The translations under genes were made by a program, and so were the position numbers. Positions 48,961 to 61,900 of a DNA stretch of 64,000 nt are shown in pieces. This DNA comes from Pyxicephalus adspersus (lineage: Eukaryota; Chordata; Amphibia; Anura; Pyxicephalidae): the NCBI RefSeq assembly GCF_032062135.1, contig NC_092859.1:87652549-87716548 (forward strand), given 5' to 3'. Numbering within the stretch: position 1 is the stretch's first letter; the number at the start of each line of letters is the position of its first letter. The notes below the pieces were generated by a model, which had not been told where the DNA came from, did not search any database, and saw nothing but the letters and a program-made list of their open reading frames with translations.

Positions 48961-49372
48961 ACCCTCATTTAACCTCTAGTGCCCAGTAATAGCACACAGG
49001 AGGATTCTCACGGCTGAATTTATGAATGCAGCCACAGTACTTCCTTTTAGTGTTAGTCCCGCTGCTGTGCTAATCAATGAATGCAGCCGTGGGAATCATC
49101 ACAGGATGATTCCCACGGCTGCATTTAATTATGATGAGCACAGCCGCAGGAATTCTGTGTTCTTGGATAGAGAATCTCTATCCAAGAACACATACTACAA
49201 GGCTGCAAGAGTAATCAGGGGAGCAGAGCTCTCAGATTGCTTTTGCAGGTCCCAAAAAGTTTGATCTCGATGGTCAAATTTACACAGGCCGTTCTTGCTT
49301 CAATGCTCGGTAAGCAAGAATGCTCCCGATTTGCTGCGAGATAGAATTTTAAATTTCGCTCGCTCATCCCTA
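48961..49372. mobile_element. Serial-hairpin composite element
   Basis: Three hairpins stand in series. At about 49080-49126 there are 20-bp perfect arms (AATGCAGCCGTGGGAATCAT). At about 49157-49193 there are 18-bp perfect arms (TGTGTTCTTGGATAGAGA). At 49200-49248 there are imperfect arms (GGCTGCAAGAGTAATC..). The right end on the minus strand reads TAGGGATGAGCGAGCGAAAT, a hAT-like terminus. The left end was not fixed. The two open frames on either strand here are reads through hairpins. Confidence 0.6.
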
Positions 49373-49389
49373 TCACCATGTAGATCAAC

Positions 49390-50915
49390 TCACTCATGTC
49401 CCCCCAACAACCAGAGACCCAGAATTTTGTAAGCCTTTTTATTTATGAAGGGGGGGAGTGAATTAACCAGAAAAATATTGAACTTTCCGGAAGAATCCAT
49501 GGCATGCAGTAGGGGAGCATGTATTCCACAGAGAAGGGTAGAAGTAGTAATTCTAGAACAAAATACCATTAAATATTTTCAGAATATGCTGAACCTATGT
49601 AGGTAGCGAAAGGTCTTACGTTATTGTACTATTGAAAACCCAGCTGACAGTGTTTAGGTACAGTTATTAGGAATGTGCCTTCACCAACTGCAAGAAGCAT
49701 TAAAAAAAAATATTGAGTATCTGTTTAATAAATATAATTGTAAAAGAAAATCAGCATACATAGACAACTTCAAAGTAAGGAATTTTGAAATAATAGGATG
49801 ACCCAGGGGGAGGTGAGATCTTAGGCAGATTACAACGAAAAATATAGCACAGAAAACTCAATAAACAGAAAATCAAACCTGTGTTTAGTAAGAATACCAT
49901 GTAAATAACGCTTAGTCAATAAACATCTTGGCATACCAATAAATGACCTGGAAGAGTGTAAAAGGTATTTAATTTATATCTCCTAGTTTTCTAATCCCAA
50001 GTCTATATTTAAATGTGTTCATACTAAAGATGAAAAGAATTTAAATTTAGATTTTAACTGCACAGAAAGTTATCTCTTCGTGACTTATATACCATACATG
50101 CATCCATATATGCATATGGAGTATATTTCTTTAAACATATTTTTTTTCATGAACACTTAAACTGTGATAAATGTCCCAAATGTATTTAATTCAGCTGATA
50201 AGACATATTTCACATCTTTGCTAAAAAAATGAAATTCCACCTAGTGTCATTTATGCATACTAAAAAATACCCCGTAGGTTATATTTTGTGCTGTCTTTTT
50301 ATAGGTATGCTCTTCTACTTCCATTCTGTGACTTTCTTCTTTGGGATTTTATTTTCCCTTACAGCTAATTATTGACCATTTCTTGCTATAATTCTTATAG
50401 AGATAAAAAGGGATTATAGATAATATTAAGTGTCATCAAGACGGAAATATTGTTTCCCTCCCATTCCCAGTTGACAGAAAGTTGCAACTGGGCTTTTATC
50501 TTCTAAATTGCCTATTTTTAATAAAAAAAAAAACTTTAATAATTTCAGATTGCAGAAACCTTTTTTTTTAAGTTAGAGGGAGAAAGGAACATTAATATAT
50601 ATTGTATTCTGATGCTTGGCCACATCAATTAGGAGGCAAAAGGATACAGTGGTTCCCCAAAACCAAATTATGTGTACCCCTGGCCACTTAATACACTGTA
50701 GTTGCAGAATTGCTCATTGTCAGTCCAATATTGAAACACATCTTGTCCCTTTCCCTTATTAATGTTATTCACTTGCTTTTTCCTCTTATGTCATGTATTT
50801 GGAGCTGACATTACTTAGTAAGCATGTATAATATCTCACTGTGAGCTGGTCTTCATCTATTTCTCCTTTCTAGACCAAAGATTTTATTGTAAAAAGAACA
50901 TAAGGCTAGTGAATG
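49390..50915. other. Intron stretch, nothing recognised
   Basis: AT-rich, no exon or bounded repeat seen. Confidence 0.35.
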
Positions 50916-50918
50916 TGT

Positions 50919-51545
50919 CTGTCACAGGTCATTCTCTTCAGGACCAACCTGTACTGATGTCCGCACCGGTCCATTTCTGCAACATCGATTTATTTTAGCC
51001 AGGACTCCATGACTGCTGCTTCTTACAATTATTCCATGCTATCAAAATTTTCCTCCTATCAGGTTAACAGTTCTATCTGCCTTGTATTTCTACCCATATG
51101 TTTATGGGCTAGTTTATATTAAGACATGACCTGTGAATTTTCTCAGCTGCCTTCTCTAGGAAACCTATTTAAGCTTGCTTAGTCTAATTTAGAATTTTGT
51201 AAGCAAACACCTCTTTCTGTGACTCTGTGTTCCCAGGCACCAGCTTCCACATCCTTGTTCTTGCCTCTGCTTCTGATTGCTGTTTCTAGCTTGCCCGGAC
51301 TGCCTTTTTCAGTACAATTCTTGCTTGCCACCTTCCTTGAGCTCTTACTTGGCTTTACCCATGATTTACCTTTGTGAGAATGTGTCTTGTTTTTTTCCTA
51401 ACATCTATCACCTGTTGTCAGTCTAGATATATCTGAGGACTTCAAACCAGGAGCCTTTCTGAAACAAAGTCTTTCACTTATTAAGGGGTGTGTTGGTGAA
51501 TACTTCCTAGACTTTGTATTTTTACCATCTTAAGGACTTATGTCT
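50919..51545 (+). repeat. Gypsy-like LTR relic (tentative)
   Basis: CT-rich style with CTTCTGATTGCTGTTTCTAG, CTTGCCCGGACTGCC and TTAAGGGGTGTGTTGGTGAA, parallel to the minus-strand block at 24.3-24.8 kb. No target duplication found. Confidence 0.33.
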
Positions 51546-51549
51546 ACCA

Positions 51550-52685
51550 CATTTACCAGGTCACCTACAATTATATATACAATATATAAAATAATATAAA
51601 AATAATTATATATACAATTATAACCAGGGGGTTTAATTAGTCACTGCACTTTTTTCATGGTTGTATAGAGAAATTCTCTCTAGATGCAATAGGTGTGAAT
51701 TAAATCTACTAATAAAATCTTATGTATATTATTGGGTGATATATTTTACTGTTGTTGAGTTATGAACAATGCCCTCACTACCCCATTATCAATGACTGGT
51801 AATTCCTCTCAGAGATAGTGTTATTTTTTCACCAGTCCTCAGAAGCTGGGTATTTAAAGGATTTAAATGAAATTGCACTGTTTTAACAAAAAATGAGTTA
51901 AATATATATTATGCGAACTCTACTTGTTTACAAAGCCTGTGGCAGCCAAATCCAAAGCTAAAAATGTTAGCCAATGTCCATCACCAAGGGGCAACAATGC
52001 TTCACAAATATTTCTCAACACTTGCTGCTACCCATGAGTTTTTGTTTTGTTTCTTATAACTTTTCTGTCTACATTGATATGCCAAATCCTCCTTGTCTGA
52101 ATGTAGTTTGTTGTTTGGAAAGTTAATTCCTCTGAAAAAAAGACTTTTCAGTCTGTATCTGTTGGCTCTTTATTCCCATAGGTTGGCAATATTCTCATTC
52201 TCCAATGTGTCAGCTGCAAGTGGAAAATTTTTAGGGAATAAAAAACAAGTCAAAACTGCTTTTCTTCCTTTCAGTTTGAAAATTTGACTTACTTTAGGTA
52301 TTCTGGAAGCAAGGTACTATTTGTCTTTCCTAATGACAAATTTGGCTTTCCTGGCTCACATTATGTTTTAGGAGTTATAAATGGTTCAATAGTGGATAAA
52401 AATCTTAAACCTTCCTAACCAAGATCTTCCTGCAATTCAAAAGATAAATATTGGCTAAATGTTATCAGTTTTACATACAGAGCATCCATATTTACTGATG
52501 GAAAGTAGTTTTATTTAATACCTGATAAAAAGTTTACTTTAATATCTATATTATCTATACATCTATACAATAATAATAATTAGTACAAAACAACAGTACA
52601 AACAATAAAAATAGAAACTTTTTTTTCTAAGATGCAAATACAAAAGGAACTGTATAATCAGTATATGTTGTTAGAGTGTACAGGG
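51550..52685. other. Intron stretch, nothing recognised
   Basis: AT-rich, with an irregular AT/ATAC tract near 51570-51625. No exon seen. Confidence 0.35.
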
Positions 52686-52693
52686 AAAATCAA

Positions 52694-54145
52694 CCTCCCT
52701 GGCGGTATTCCCGAGTGTTGCCCTGGATTAATTTTCAGTACCAAAAGCGGCAACCTCAAGCTATAGCTCTGGTTGGAATTGTAAACGGCTTACCTGGTCT
52801 CCATGCCTTGCATCCTCCAGCGATGCCCGCATCTGCATCCCCTGGCTTTCTGTACGCCAGGGACACGAGGCCAGGGGATGCAGATGCCGAGTGGGCATAA
52901 TACGTGTGAACGTGTGGGGACAGGACCTGGGGGAAATTTAAAATAACAAGTGTAGCCCTGTTATGGGGGGGTAATGTAAATGACTCCCACAAAACAAGCT
53001 ATGGCACTAACCTGTAGATAAACAAAGAGGATCCTGAGCCTTCGCTATGTGGAAGAGCGAGGATAATAATAAAGTTGGCAGTGCCTCCACCCAGGACAGG
53101 GTCTCTGTTAGCAGAGGGGCTCCCTTCCTGGGACGTTAACCAGAAATAATAGCAATATAAAACATCTGCATCTGAGGAACCACTACACCCAGCATACAAC
53201 ATTAACCATTGCAGCTAAATGAACACACAGGTTGGAGTATTTGTAAGCTTTATATCTCAAAACAGTAATAACAACATATACTATCAATAACCATCATGAA
53301 TATGAATATATCATCATGAATAACCATATGAATACAAGTAACAAGCACACAGCTGAGTCCTGAGAAGAATTGTGCACAGATATACCCGGGTATATATACA
53401 GTCTATTACCACAAATACCTACAGTACTGATCAGTGTCAGGATGAGTTGCAGAGGCCTCTGGAGTTGATTGTAGTAAAGATGTCCTGATGAGATGATCCT
53501 GAAAACAGCAAGGAGATCCTCCAACCGGCAATTGGGCTGTGTATGCTGTGATCCTGGATTGCCGGGATGCAGGCAAAGTCTCTGGAGTTCAGGAACAATC
53601 TGCCCTACCACTTAGTCCCTAGCAATCACACTAATCTGCCAATGCAACCGGACCTCTGCTACCTATGGGCCATCGGATGCCTAACCTATGCTAGGTGTAA
53701 CTAGACAGAGGGTGCAGATCAGCAAAGATAACTGAAAGGGCAGAGCACATATATATTTGTGTATATAGCTCATACACTGACTGTAGGGATATCCCAAAGT
53801 GATCTCTGATAAGATCTCACATATACCCCAATAATACAGAGGGAATTATTATAATAATGTACTACACACAGACAAGGCAGTCAGTGTGTTCTGGGAGGGA
53901 TGCAAGCACCTACCCCTGGCTGAGCACATGTTCTCATCTCTCTCCCTATACCTCCTGCATTTCTCTATATCCTGATGGGGTTTCCCCAAGCCACTATCAG
54001 GGGCAGGAAAACTTCAACAACTTTATTTGCTATTTACAAAGTTACAACTCAGCAAGCAGATAGAAAAAGGCAGACCCCTACACAAGTATTTTTAAATGTC
54101 AAATGTACCAAAAAAAAAACACATATAATCAGAGTGCCAGGGAAG
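52694..54145. mobile_element. TTAA-type MITE (CCTCCCTGGCGG) with a nested LTR
   Basis: The left end CCTCCCTGGCGGTATTCCCG pairs with the right end GAGTGCCAGGGAAG, followed by TTAA at 54146-54149. The left target reads TCAA, a one-base decay. An internal inverted repeat at about 52829-52888 is built on GCATCTGCATCCCCTGGC. Without the nested LTR the MITE is about 320 bp. Confidence 0.72.
52951..54082. mobile_element. Solo LTR, 1132 bp
   Basis: It starts TGTAGCCCTG and ends GACCCCTACA, giving TGTAG/CTACA ends. The flanks are CAAG on both sides (52947-52950 and 54083-54086). No second LTR or internal coding region is present, so it is most likely a solo LTR left by recombination. Orientation is unclear: AATAAAG occurs on + near 53079 and on - near 54020. 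The minus frame 53294-53611 inside it is not a gene. Confidence 0.66.
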
Positions 54146-54559
54146 TTAAAGATAGCTGAGGGGTTAAATAAGAATATCCTTGTTTAAATGTCTATAACAT
54201 ACAGTATTAGACAATGAAATCCACATAGGATTCACACTTGAGAACAATGAGAAAACACTAACTGTAATATATTATGGAAACAGTCCAAAAAAGAACAAAA
54301 AAAGAGGTACCCTGAGAACAAAAAACTTTTACTGACAGCCTTGTGTATTGTTAAGTGTTTTGCAAACTTGTTAACCATAGGCATAATTTTTCGACCCATA
54401 TTTCAGGAAATTAGCTGTTGTGTTTGGCCAGAGAGGCGGACGAGTACTAGAATACTATAGAAAAGCTGATGGTTTACAGCTGTCCTGCCAACCAACTGAA
54501 CAGCTACTGTGTAATCATTGCAGGAGCTGATGTTTTTGGTATCTATTTGATATTTTAAC

Positions 54560-54789
54560 ATGGGAGAACCTCTTATAAACTTTTATGTTCTAGGGAACCC
54601 CTTCTATAAATACTATATTCACAGCTCACAGTACATTTGTGTGAAATTCAGTGGGAATAATGCTTCCTACATTGCTGGCCAGTGGGAGGAATGTCACCCT
54701 TACAGAAAGCCAAAAAGATCAGGCACAAATATCACATTGTTTAATGAACTCCTATCAACCTCTTGGGGAACCCTAGTTGGGAAACACTG
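54560..54789. mobile_element. hAT right-end fragment
   Basis: It ends GTTGGGAAACACTG (54776-54789), the complement of a CAGTGTTTCCCAAC hAT terminus. It contains AACCTCTTGGGGAACCCTAG and CTAGGGAACCCCTTC. The matching left terminus was not found. The + open frame 54560-54859 is a read through this fragment. Confidence 0.65.
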
Positions 54790-54799
54790 GTCTAAACAC

Positions 54800-56615
54800 T
54801 TAGAAGAGCAGGATAGATGTAGATTTGGACAGCTTCAGGGTTATCTAGGGAGGTGGTAACTTTAAATATAGTGGTGGTAAATATAGTGGTGTTAATTCCT
54901 TTACATCACAATGAAAGTGAATAAATAGTCATGACACAAACATATTTAAACATCTGTTTAAACAGAAAGATATACACAACCAGTCCAGCATAAATAATAT
55001 GGTGAAAGTGTTACTGTATCCTTTGGGAAAAAGTTCTTTTTGGTAACTTTAATATGCTAATAGCTTTAATATGACTAATTCACCCTAACAAAGGTTCTTT
55101 TTTCCCAAAGGTTAGCTGTTGCTGAACATACACTGTTTATTTCTTTTTTAATCTAAACTGCTGTAATGTGATAAATCATAACTACATAAGGAGTTCACCT
55201 TTATATAGTGAAACATTTTAATGTATTTGTAAAACTCGTAGGCTTTTTTCCCCTAATGTTACATTTTGATTATGGCCTCATGCTTATAGATTTTCATCTG
55301 TAAAAGTATTTAATGGAAAAGTGTGTTCTTAATATTGTTATTTAAATACTTTTCAGCTTTAGTGTATATGTCCGTCTCATTTTCATATAAATCAGATGCA
55401 ACCTCTTTATTAACTCTGGAGAAAAAGCTATCTCTTCTATTATGCTGTTAAGGTGTTTATTACCTCTTTATCTCACCAAGCCTATTTATGTACAAAGTTA
55501 TTGATTGCATTTGTTCAGGAGAAGATTATAGTTGGAATATGCACTGGAAAGGAACAGTATTTTCTCTCTCCACATAAAACTAGAGATTTTCATTAACTGT
55601 TGTATATAATAAGAATAATCAATACAAAGCTATATTTATGGTAATAAAATGAGTGGCTAATAAATATTGTGTTTGTAGACTGGACAAAATGAAGGCATAC
55701 TTTGGTATACCTAATTATTTTTCTCATTAATAACAATAGGAAATAAAATAATGTACAGTTTGACAGGGTTGCATATAGAAATCCAGTAATCCAGTATTGC
55801 ATGCAATCCTCCCCTGCTTTCAGTTATTATTTTCAGTACTATTTTATATATTTCTATGGAGCAAAAATATTTTAATGAAATTGTTATATCTGACATTGAT
55901 GTTGCTCATGGAAGATCACAGCAAGTGGTACTGGAAGTTTTATTTAGAAGTATCTATACATATATTGATTATATTAAAATAAAGGTTATTTTAGACTTAC
56001 CATCACTACAAGCACATTTGTGGGCTGCACTTACGTTTTTCACCCATCTAAGTTAAGACCTTTACATCACCTTTTCATTGCCCTTCATCTTTAGCAGCTA
56101 ATTTTCTGAAATGTTTTATATGCATGTTAAAGCACCGAGGTGTCCCCAGAAAGTTAAAGGATTGCAGAGCCTGGGTGACCATAGTTTATATGAACAAATT
56201 AGGGCTGGAGGGTGCACCATCAGTTCACAGATTGGATAATATGTAGCATTTTACCATAAAGTCTACAAAGATATTCTGTAAACTATCAGGGGACAATCTA
56301 TTCTTCAGTAAGTGCTTCCAGGAACTGGGAAGTAAGCATAATCATATTTTAAGATAGTATGTCACTTAAAATCAATATTAAAAAAGTGTATATTGTATAT
56401 TGAGTTAATGAGTTATACTTGTTTAAAGTAATTGTAAGTAATTGTAAAAAGATGCATCTGCTCTGTTGAGAATAGGCCAAGACTGCACTGTAGGGTACAT
56501 GTACTCCAGTCTATGTATTAGGAACAACAACAAAAAAAACGTTACCTGCTAGTTAGTTTTTGTTTAACAAATTTAGTTTAGTTTAGTTTTAACAGTAAAT
56601 TGGACACTTTAGACT
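54800..56615. other. Intron stretch, nothing recognised
   Basis: AT-rich, no exon or bounded repeat seen. Confidence 0.35.
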
Positions 56616-56625
56616 TACTTTCTAA

Positions 56626-56912
56626 AGCTACGTACACACGGCAGATTTTTATCGCCCGATAATCGGCATCGGCCAATTATCGGGCGAAAATCCTGGCGGA
56701 TCCACGGACGATGGACGACAGCCGATCGTAATGAAAGGGAAGGGGAGAGCGCGCAGCAGGGTGCCGCTCCGTCGCTCTCCCCCCTCCCCTCTCCATAGAG
56801 CATGAACGGTGCTGTATGTACAGCATCGTTCATGCATCTTGCAGCCCCTTGTCGTTGGAAAGGATCGTGAAAGATCCTTTCCAAGACAAAAATTGCAATT
56901 GTGTACGCAGCT
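56626..56912. mobile_element. PIF/Harbinger-like MITE
   Basis: Inverted ends AGCTACGTACACAC and GTGTACGCAGCT enclose 287 bp. TAA is duplicated at 56623-56625 and 56913-56915, the 3-bp TWA target of Harbinger elements. The interior is GC-rich and partly self-complementary (TATCGCCCGATAATCGG / CCAATTATCGGGCGA). Minus-strand open frames here are not genes. Confidence 0.8.
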
Positions 56913-56919
56913 TAAGGAA

Positions 56920-57885
56920 TTCAAGCTGTTATCAGTTTGGTAAGAAGCAGCACACATGATAGCCCACCAAACATCAGCACAAGTATAGGATGTGAGCTGG
57001 TAAAATGAGGAGGGGTACACTTTTTATTAGATAAAAACAAGATTAAATCCAAGATAAAAATGCGGCTATCCTGTTCAGTGTTAACTTTTTACTTATTTTT
57101 CAGGAGATAGAAAGCTTGAAAATGTTTTTTAGGTGAAATAGTTATATTAAATTATTAGTGACTATATTTTCTCTTGGTGGTATTTTGTAGCACACAGTAT
57201 TAAATACAGCAGTTTTATTTACCAGAGTCAATGTTGTTGTGATGGCTAATGTTATATAATAATTACTTATATCTGATTGAAATATTAATCATATATATTG
57301 AGTTTTCTTTATATGGTACCTTTGTATTTCTATGCTGAGGCTAATGTATGGTCAAAGCAAGAGTGGAATAATATTACACTTGCTACCCTTCCTTGCCCCT
57401 TACCTATCAAAGTCATCTATATTAGACTTCAAAGTTCTTTTTTTTGCTTTAAGCTGCCTGCTGCCAACATGAAATGAAGCTGCCTTCTTACAGAACAAAC
57501 CGGTCAGTGCTGATAGCCAGGGTTTATGAATCTGCTTAGTTTTTGTAAGGCATATTTTCTACAAAGAAATGTTCATTGCTGCAGCACATTGATTTTGCTT
57601 TGTTATTAGAAGAATACATATTTCAACTGCTAAAATCAGCAGGTAAATAGACTGGACTGAATACCTACAAGTCATTCAGTAAAACCTATAAATACGCATC
57701 TTGGGAATTTTATAACAGCAAACCATTTGCAGCCTACTATAGATAATGGATAAATGACATGAAGATTAACAATTTCTGAAAGCATACCTTGGATTTTGGA
57801 GTACAAGCTGTGAGTAGAGTTGTATTAATTATACAAATTTTGCATAAAAAAGGCCAAAGTGCACTTAAACTGGGAATAAACACAT
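56920..57885. other. Intron stretch, nothing recognised
   Basis: AT-rich, no exon or bounded repeat seen. Confidence 0.35.
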
Positions 57886-57889
57886 TGAT

Positions 57890-58406
57890 TTAAAGCGTAC
57901 CTAAACTTAGAAATTTCACTTTACATAAAAGGGTAGACAACCCTTTTATGTTAGGTAAAAATTCTGTGTGTTTAGGTTCTTTTTAAGTGCAACACCCTTT
58001 TAAAAAAAAAAGCACTGCCCCCTAATTCTCATTCGGTGATGAATGGGAGCGCAAAGCCTCCCCAGATACCTAAGTCAAGCATCCCAGGAGGCTCTTGGGT
58101 GCTCAGTCTGCGCATGCCCAAGCATCTTGGGCATGTACAGAAGGAGCCTTTTCGTGAAAAGGGAAAAATTTGCAGATCTCAAGTTTTTTTTTCAACCTAC
58201 ATCACCCGATCTCACGTCTGCATCGGGTGACGTAGGAAGAAAAACCAGGAAGAAGAAGCGAAGATTACGTGCCAGATCAGAAATGGATACCAGGACGAAG
58301 CAGAACCTGATAGGAATACACCTCCAGACCAATTGACTCCGCTGCCGGATTGAAGCTAAGTGCAATTTTTTTCATTTTAGGCACTTTTGCGTTAAGTTCC
58401 TCTTAA
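57890..58406. mobile_element. T2-like TTAA MITE
   Basis: TTAA at 57890-57893 and 58403-58406. The left end AGCGTACCTAAACTTAG pairs with the complement of the right end GCGTTAAGTTCCTCT. The first ~110 bp match the terminus at 36585, and the interior (CATCCCAGGAGGCTC, CTGCGCATGCCCAAGCATC) matches the MITE at 27336. Overlapping + frames at 58036-58336 are not genes. Confidence 0.8.
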
Positions 58407-58689
58407 ACTGTTTCTCGAAGGAAAGTTATAAATGTTTAATAAATGATATAAAATTCTTAGTCAAACACACCAATGAGGTTTGTATTTTTATGTTACCTAC
58501 TAATGCATGTGCAGTGTATGCTGCATTCATGGCATAATTCTTCTGATAACTGTCACAGTTACCAGAGTTCATATCTCTAAAACCAATTTTCAAACCCTCA
58601 AATAGATCGTGTCATAGACGATTACATTTGCAGATCTAAATAGAGGCTAAGATGGGTCCTCCACAAAAGGCTTATTGCAGACCTATCAC

Positions 58690-58975
58690 CACTCGGCAAA
58701 GGAGACCTTTGCTCGGCAAAGGAGAACCTCCTGACATTGTAATATAAGTATCTCTTATAAATGATACATTTGTTACAGGTACATATGTATCATTTGTAAG
58801 AGATACTTATATTGCAGTGTCAGGAGGTTCTCCTGTGCTGGGCATCTTCTTAATAATTGCAGCTGTGGCTGCATTCATTGAGAAACAGTGTGCGATCCCT
58901 GGGGCATTAGAGGTTAATTAACCTCCAGTGCCCAGGGATTGCAGAGGATTTCCAGGAAATCCTCCTGTTCGGCGA
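58690..58975. mobile_element. Serial-hairpin element
   Basis: A near-perfect inverted repeat has arms of about 49 bp at 58721-58769 and 58785-58833. A second hairpin at 58892-58942 is built on GGTTAATTAACC with CCCTGGGGCA / TGCCCAGGG arms. A third small palindrome, GGATTTCCAGGAAATCC, follows. CTCGGCAAAGGAGA occurs twice at the left. Termini and superfamily are not fixed. Confidence 0.62.
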
Positions 58976-58989
58976 GAGCTCAACCTCTA

Positions 58990-61900
58990 ATTGGCAAGTG
59001 ATATTAAGAGAAAAAATATGACTGAAATTGATAGGGAATTTACTAAAGGTTTTATTTAGCCAACATCATTATTATATAAGAAAAAACAAGAATACAAGAA
59101 GAAAAGGTACAACTACCTTATCTAAGAACTGGTAAGCTTCAATATATTACTTTTATATGCAATATAGTTTTGGGTTTAGGTACACATTAAACCACTGCAT
59201 TTCAGAAATAGTGTCTACCATTTCCAAAATTGACCCAAATACACAATATTTTGTTTGGTTTTGCTGCAATCAAATAAAGCGCTTTATCATAGTAATGTGC
59301 CTCCGCCAACCACCGTCCAATGTTTAAGTTTACCAATTACCAGTATAAAACCAATAACGTTTGATATTAGTTGAAAAAAAAAACTTTATTGCAAATAAGA
59401 GCTGTCCAAAAACTTCAAGAGGTCCTCAGCTATTTTACAACCATATGCTAGACAATTTAACATTACAACATTTAACATTAACTTACAACTTTAGTAAAAT
59501 GTAACTATTTGGTTTGTTTTATTCACGCAGAGTTGCATCTGTCTCCTGAGATTGCTTACTCAGTTGTTTTTTCATCATGAGATCAGTGATAGTATAATAA
59601 TCACTATCCTGCTGTTTACAAATAAGAATTCTGTTCACATGAATTGCCCAAAATTTCAGGTAAATTAAATCTGAATTGAGATATTTCCTATGAAAAAAGA
59701 ATTTACTTGCGAGCCCTCAAGTGTAGTGTTCATATGATCTACATAAGGCCAGAATGCTCACAAATAACTTATTATTTGATCCTAATTTTGATTCTTTTAT
59801 ATAAGCAGCTACACAGCTGCATTTAATGAATACACAACAACCTCATGCAGTTCCTTGATGTTTCGTCTGATTTTCTGCATACAGATACAATTCCCCTCCA
59901 TGGCTTCACAATTGGTTCTGCTTTTTGGATGTTTACACAGATGTTTTAAGATCCATAACCAACAACCCCGGTGGATAATTCACAGTATGTTGGAGAAGTT
60001 CACTTGCTTAAGTTTTTGTTTTTGTTTCATTAGAGCCACTCTTCATCCAGGCATTTTTTTCCTTTTTTTTTTTTACCTTGTCAAGCAGAAAATACAGTTT
60101 ACAGCAAGAACAGTTACATTTCCACTGTTTTAGAATTTATTTTTTCTGTTTGATATCTTGTATGAAAAAAATAATACTTTTCCCAGTAATATCCTTTAGC
60201 ATTATAAGAAAAATATATTTGTTGTTAAAACTTCTGTCACTTTAAAGCCTGATTTTTTCCCTAAAACATATGTGAAATGTAAAAGGGTCATTATATCGGT
60301 TTGCTTAATACTAAAATTAAGTTGTTTTATCTTCCTATTTTAGATTTTCCTTTTGTTTTAAAGTATAGGGGCATATTTATAAACAATGGATTTGTTTAAC
60401 TATAGTGATCATTTATTTGCTCTGTTCAAAACTGAGCAGGCAAATGTACTTGGAAAGTAATTGGAGGTGGGTGAATATACAGTGCACTGTATTTAGTAGG
60501 CATGGACAAATGTACTATAAATTGTATAACATACACAAGGTTTATTTTTCCAAATTGAGATGTGCTTAATTGTACTATTATGTGTTTGTGATTACAATGA
60601 AGGACATAGTAGGGAACGCTATGTAGTCCAGCTCTAGGTGCTTATAATGAACAGCCACCAGTGACCACTTCAGTTTTTAGCCCAGTTCTAAGATATATGG
60701 TGGTCACTCCTTGGTGGGAGTACTTTTCTCTACAAATAGGAAAGTTAGGGGCCAAGTATCTTTTCTGTTCATTTGTATGATTTTTTTGATGTATATGTAA
60801 ATTTCCTTTAAAAGACAGGGAAACTAACAGATTTGGCAGCCTTACATTGATGCCATGTGTGTAGCACCTTTGTTTGTATTACATGCATATTGTTTTTGAT
60901 AGCCTCTCCCTGATAGGATAGGTGATCACACTACTTTCAGGAACACCTGCTGCCGGCTGTTTGTCTGCAAGCAGCCACCTATAGACTTTTGTTTAATTTG
61001 CCCCATCTCTAAGTGTTTGTGAGCACAACCAGAGAGATTCTTTCGAGGTACCTCTGTGATCATATTGCTGTTTTTTGTATTTTTCTAATTACTATTACAA
61101 CTGCCCTTTTAGCTCAGTTTAGGGTTTCTCCATCTCAGGACGCTGTAAATTCCCACAAAACGCATCATGAAGCATATGCCTGAGAAATTATTCTACTACT
61201 TATGTAGTACTTATGCACAGATGTTGTGTGTAGAAGCAAAATTGCCCCAATCTGCTTCAGCTAGTGACAAAGGGGAGACACCAAGGGTCTAAGTGACCCC
61301 TGATGTCTTCAAAAAGATGGCCTGTCACTATAGTCTTTTAGAGGGCTAAATCAGCTCTCATATGACAAATAGAAAAGAGAAAAATGTACAAAAAAGTAGC
61401 ATGTACCAAAAAAAAAAAACCCACACCACAGGTTAAACAATATTTTAGGCCATACTTTGATTGTAAGTAATTTTAACTTAACCTAATTTAATTAACTTTA
61501 TTGGTTTTAGGACTTTAGTTTTACACACTTTTATTGACCTTGCAACAGTGACACGTATCAAAACTTAGACATACACTATTGTGGGTCCCTTTACTCTGGT
61601 TAAATAAGAGAAATTAAATTAGGAAACAATATTTGAAACAGTATGAATATACAAAATATGTTAAGCATTTATCAAGCTAAAGCATTTTGTATGATAAGTT
61701 CTGTTTGATGAATTCAACAAAACAAAAAACCTGTTCATGTCAGAAAATGTTTTTATAAATTTCTTGCATACATATTGTGTTATCTGAAAGAGGCTACTTA
61801 GCTCTTCTATATCTTATCAAGGACTACAGTATTTATTGCACAGTTCTTTACTATGGCACCTGGGGTCCAAATGCAGAAATTAGTTCAGATATACCCCAAA

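Noticed and set aside
49080..49126. Perfect hairpin considered as a microRNA precursor
   Set aside because: It is one module of a repetitive serial-hairpin element and its arms are too perfect and repeated for a typical miRNA gene.
53294..53611. A 105-codon minus-strand frame with hydrophobic end
   Set aside because: It lies wholly inside the solo LTR.
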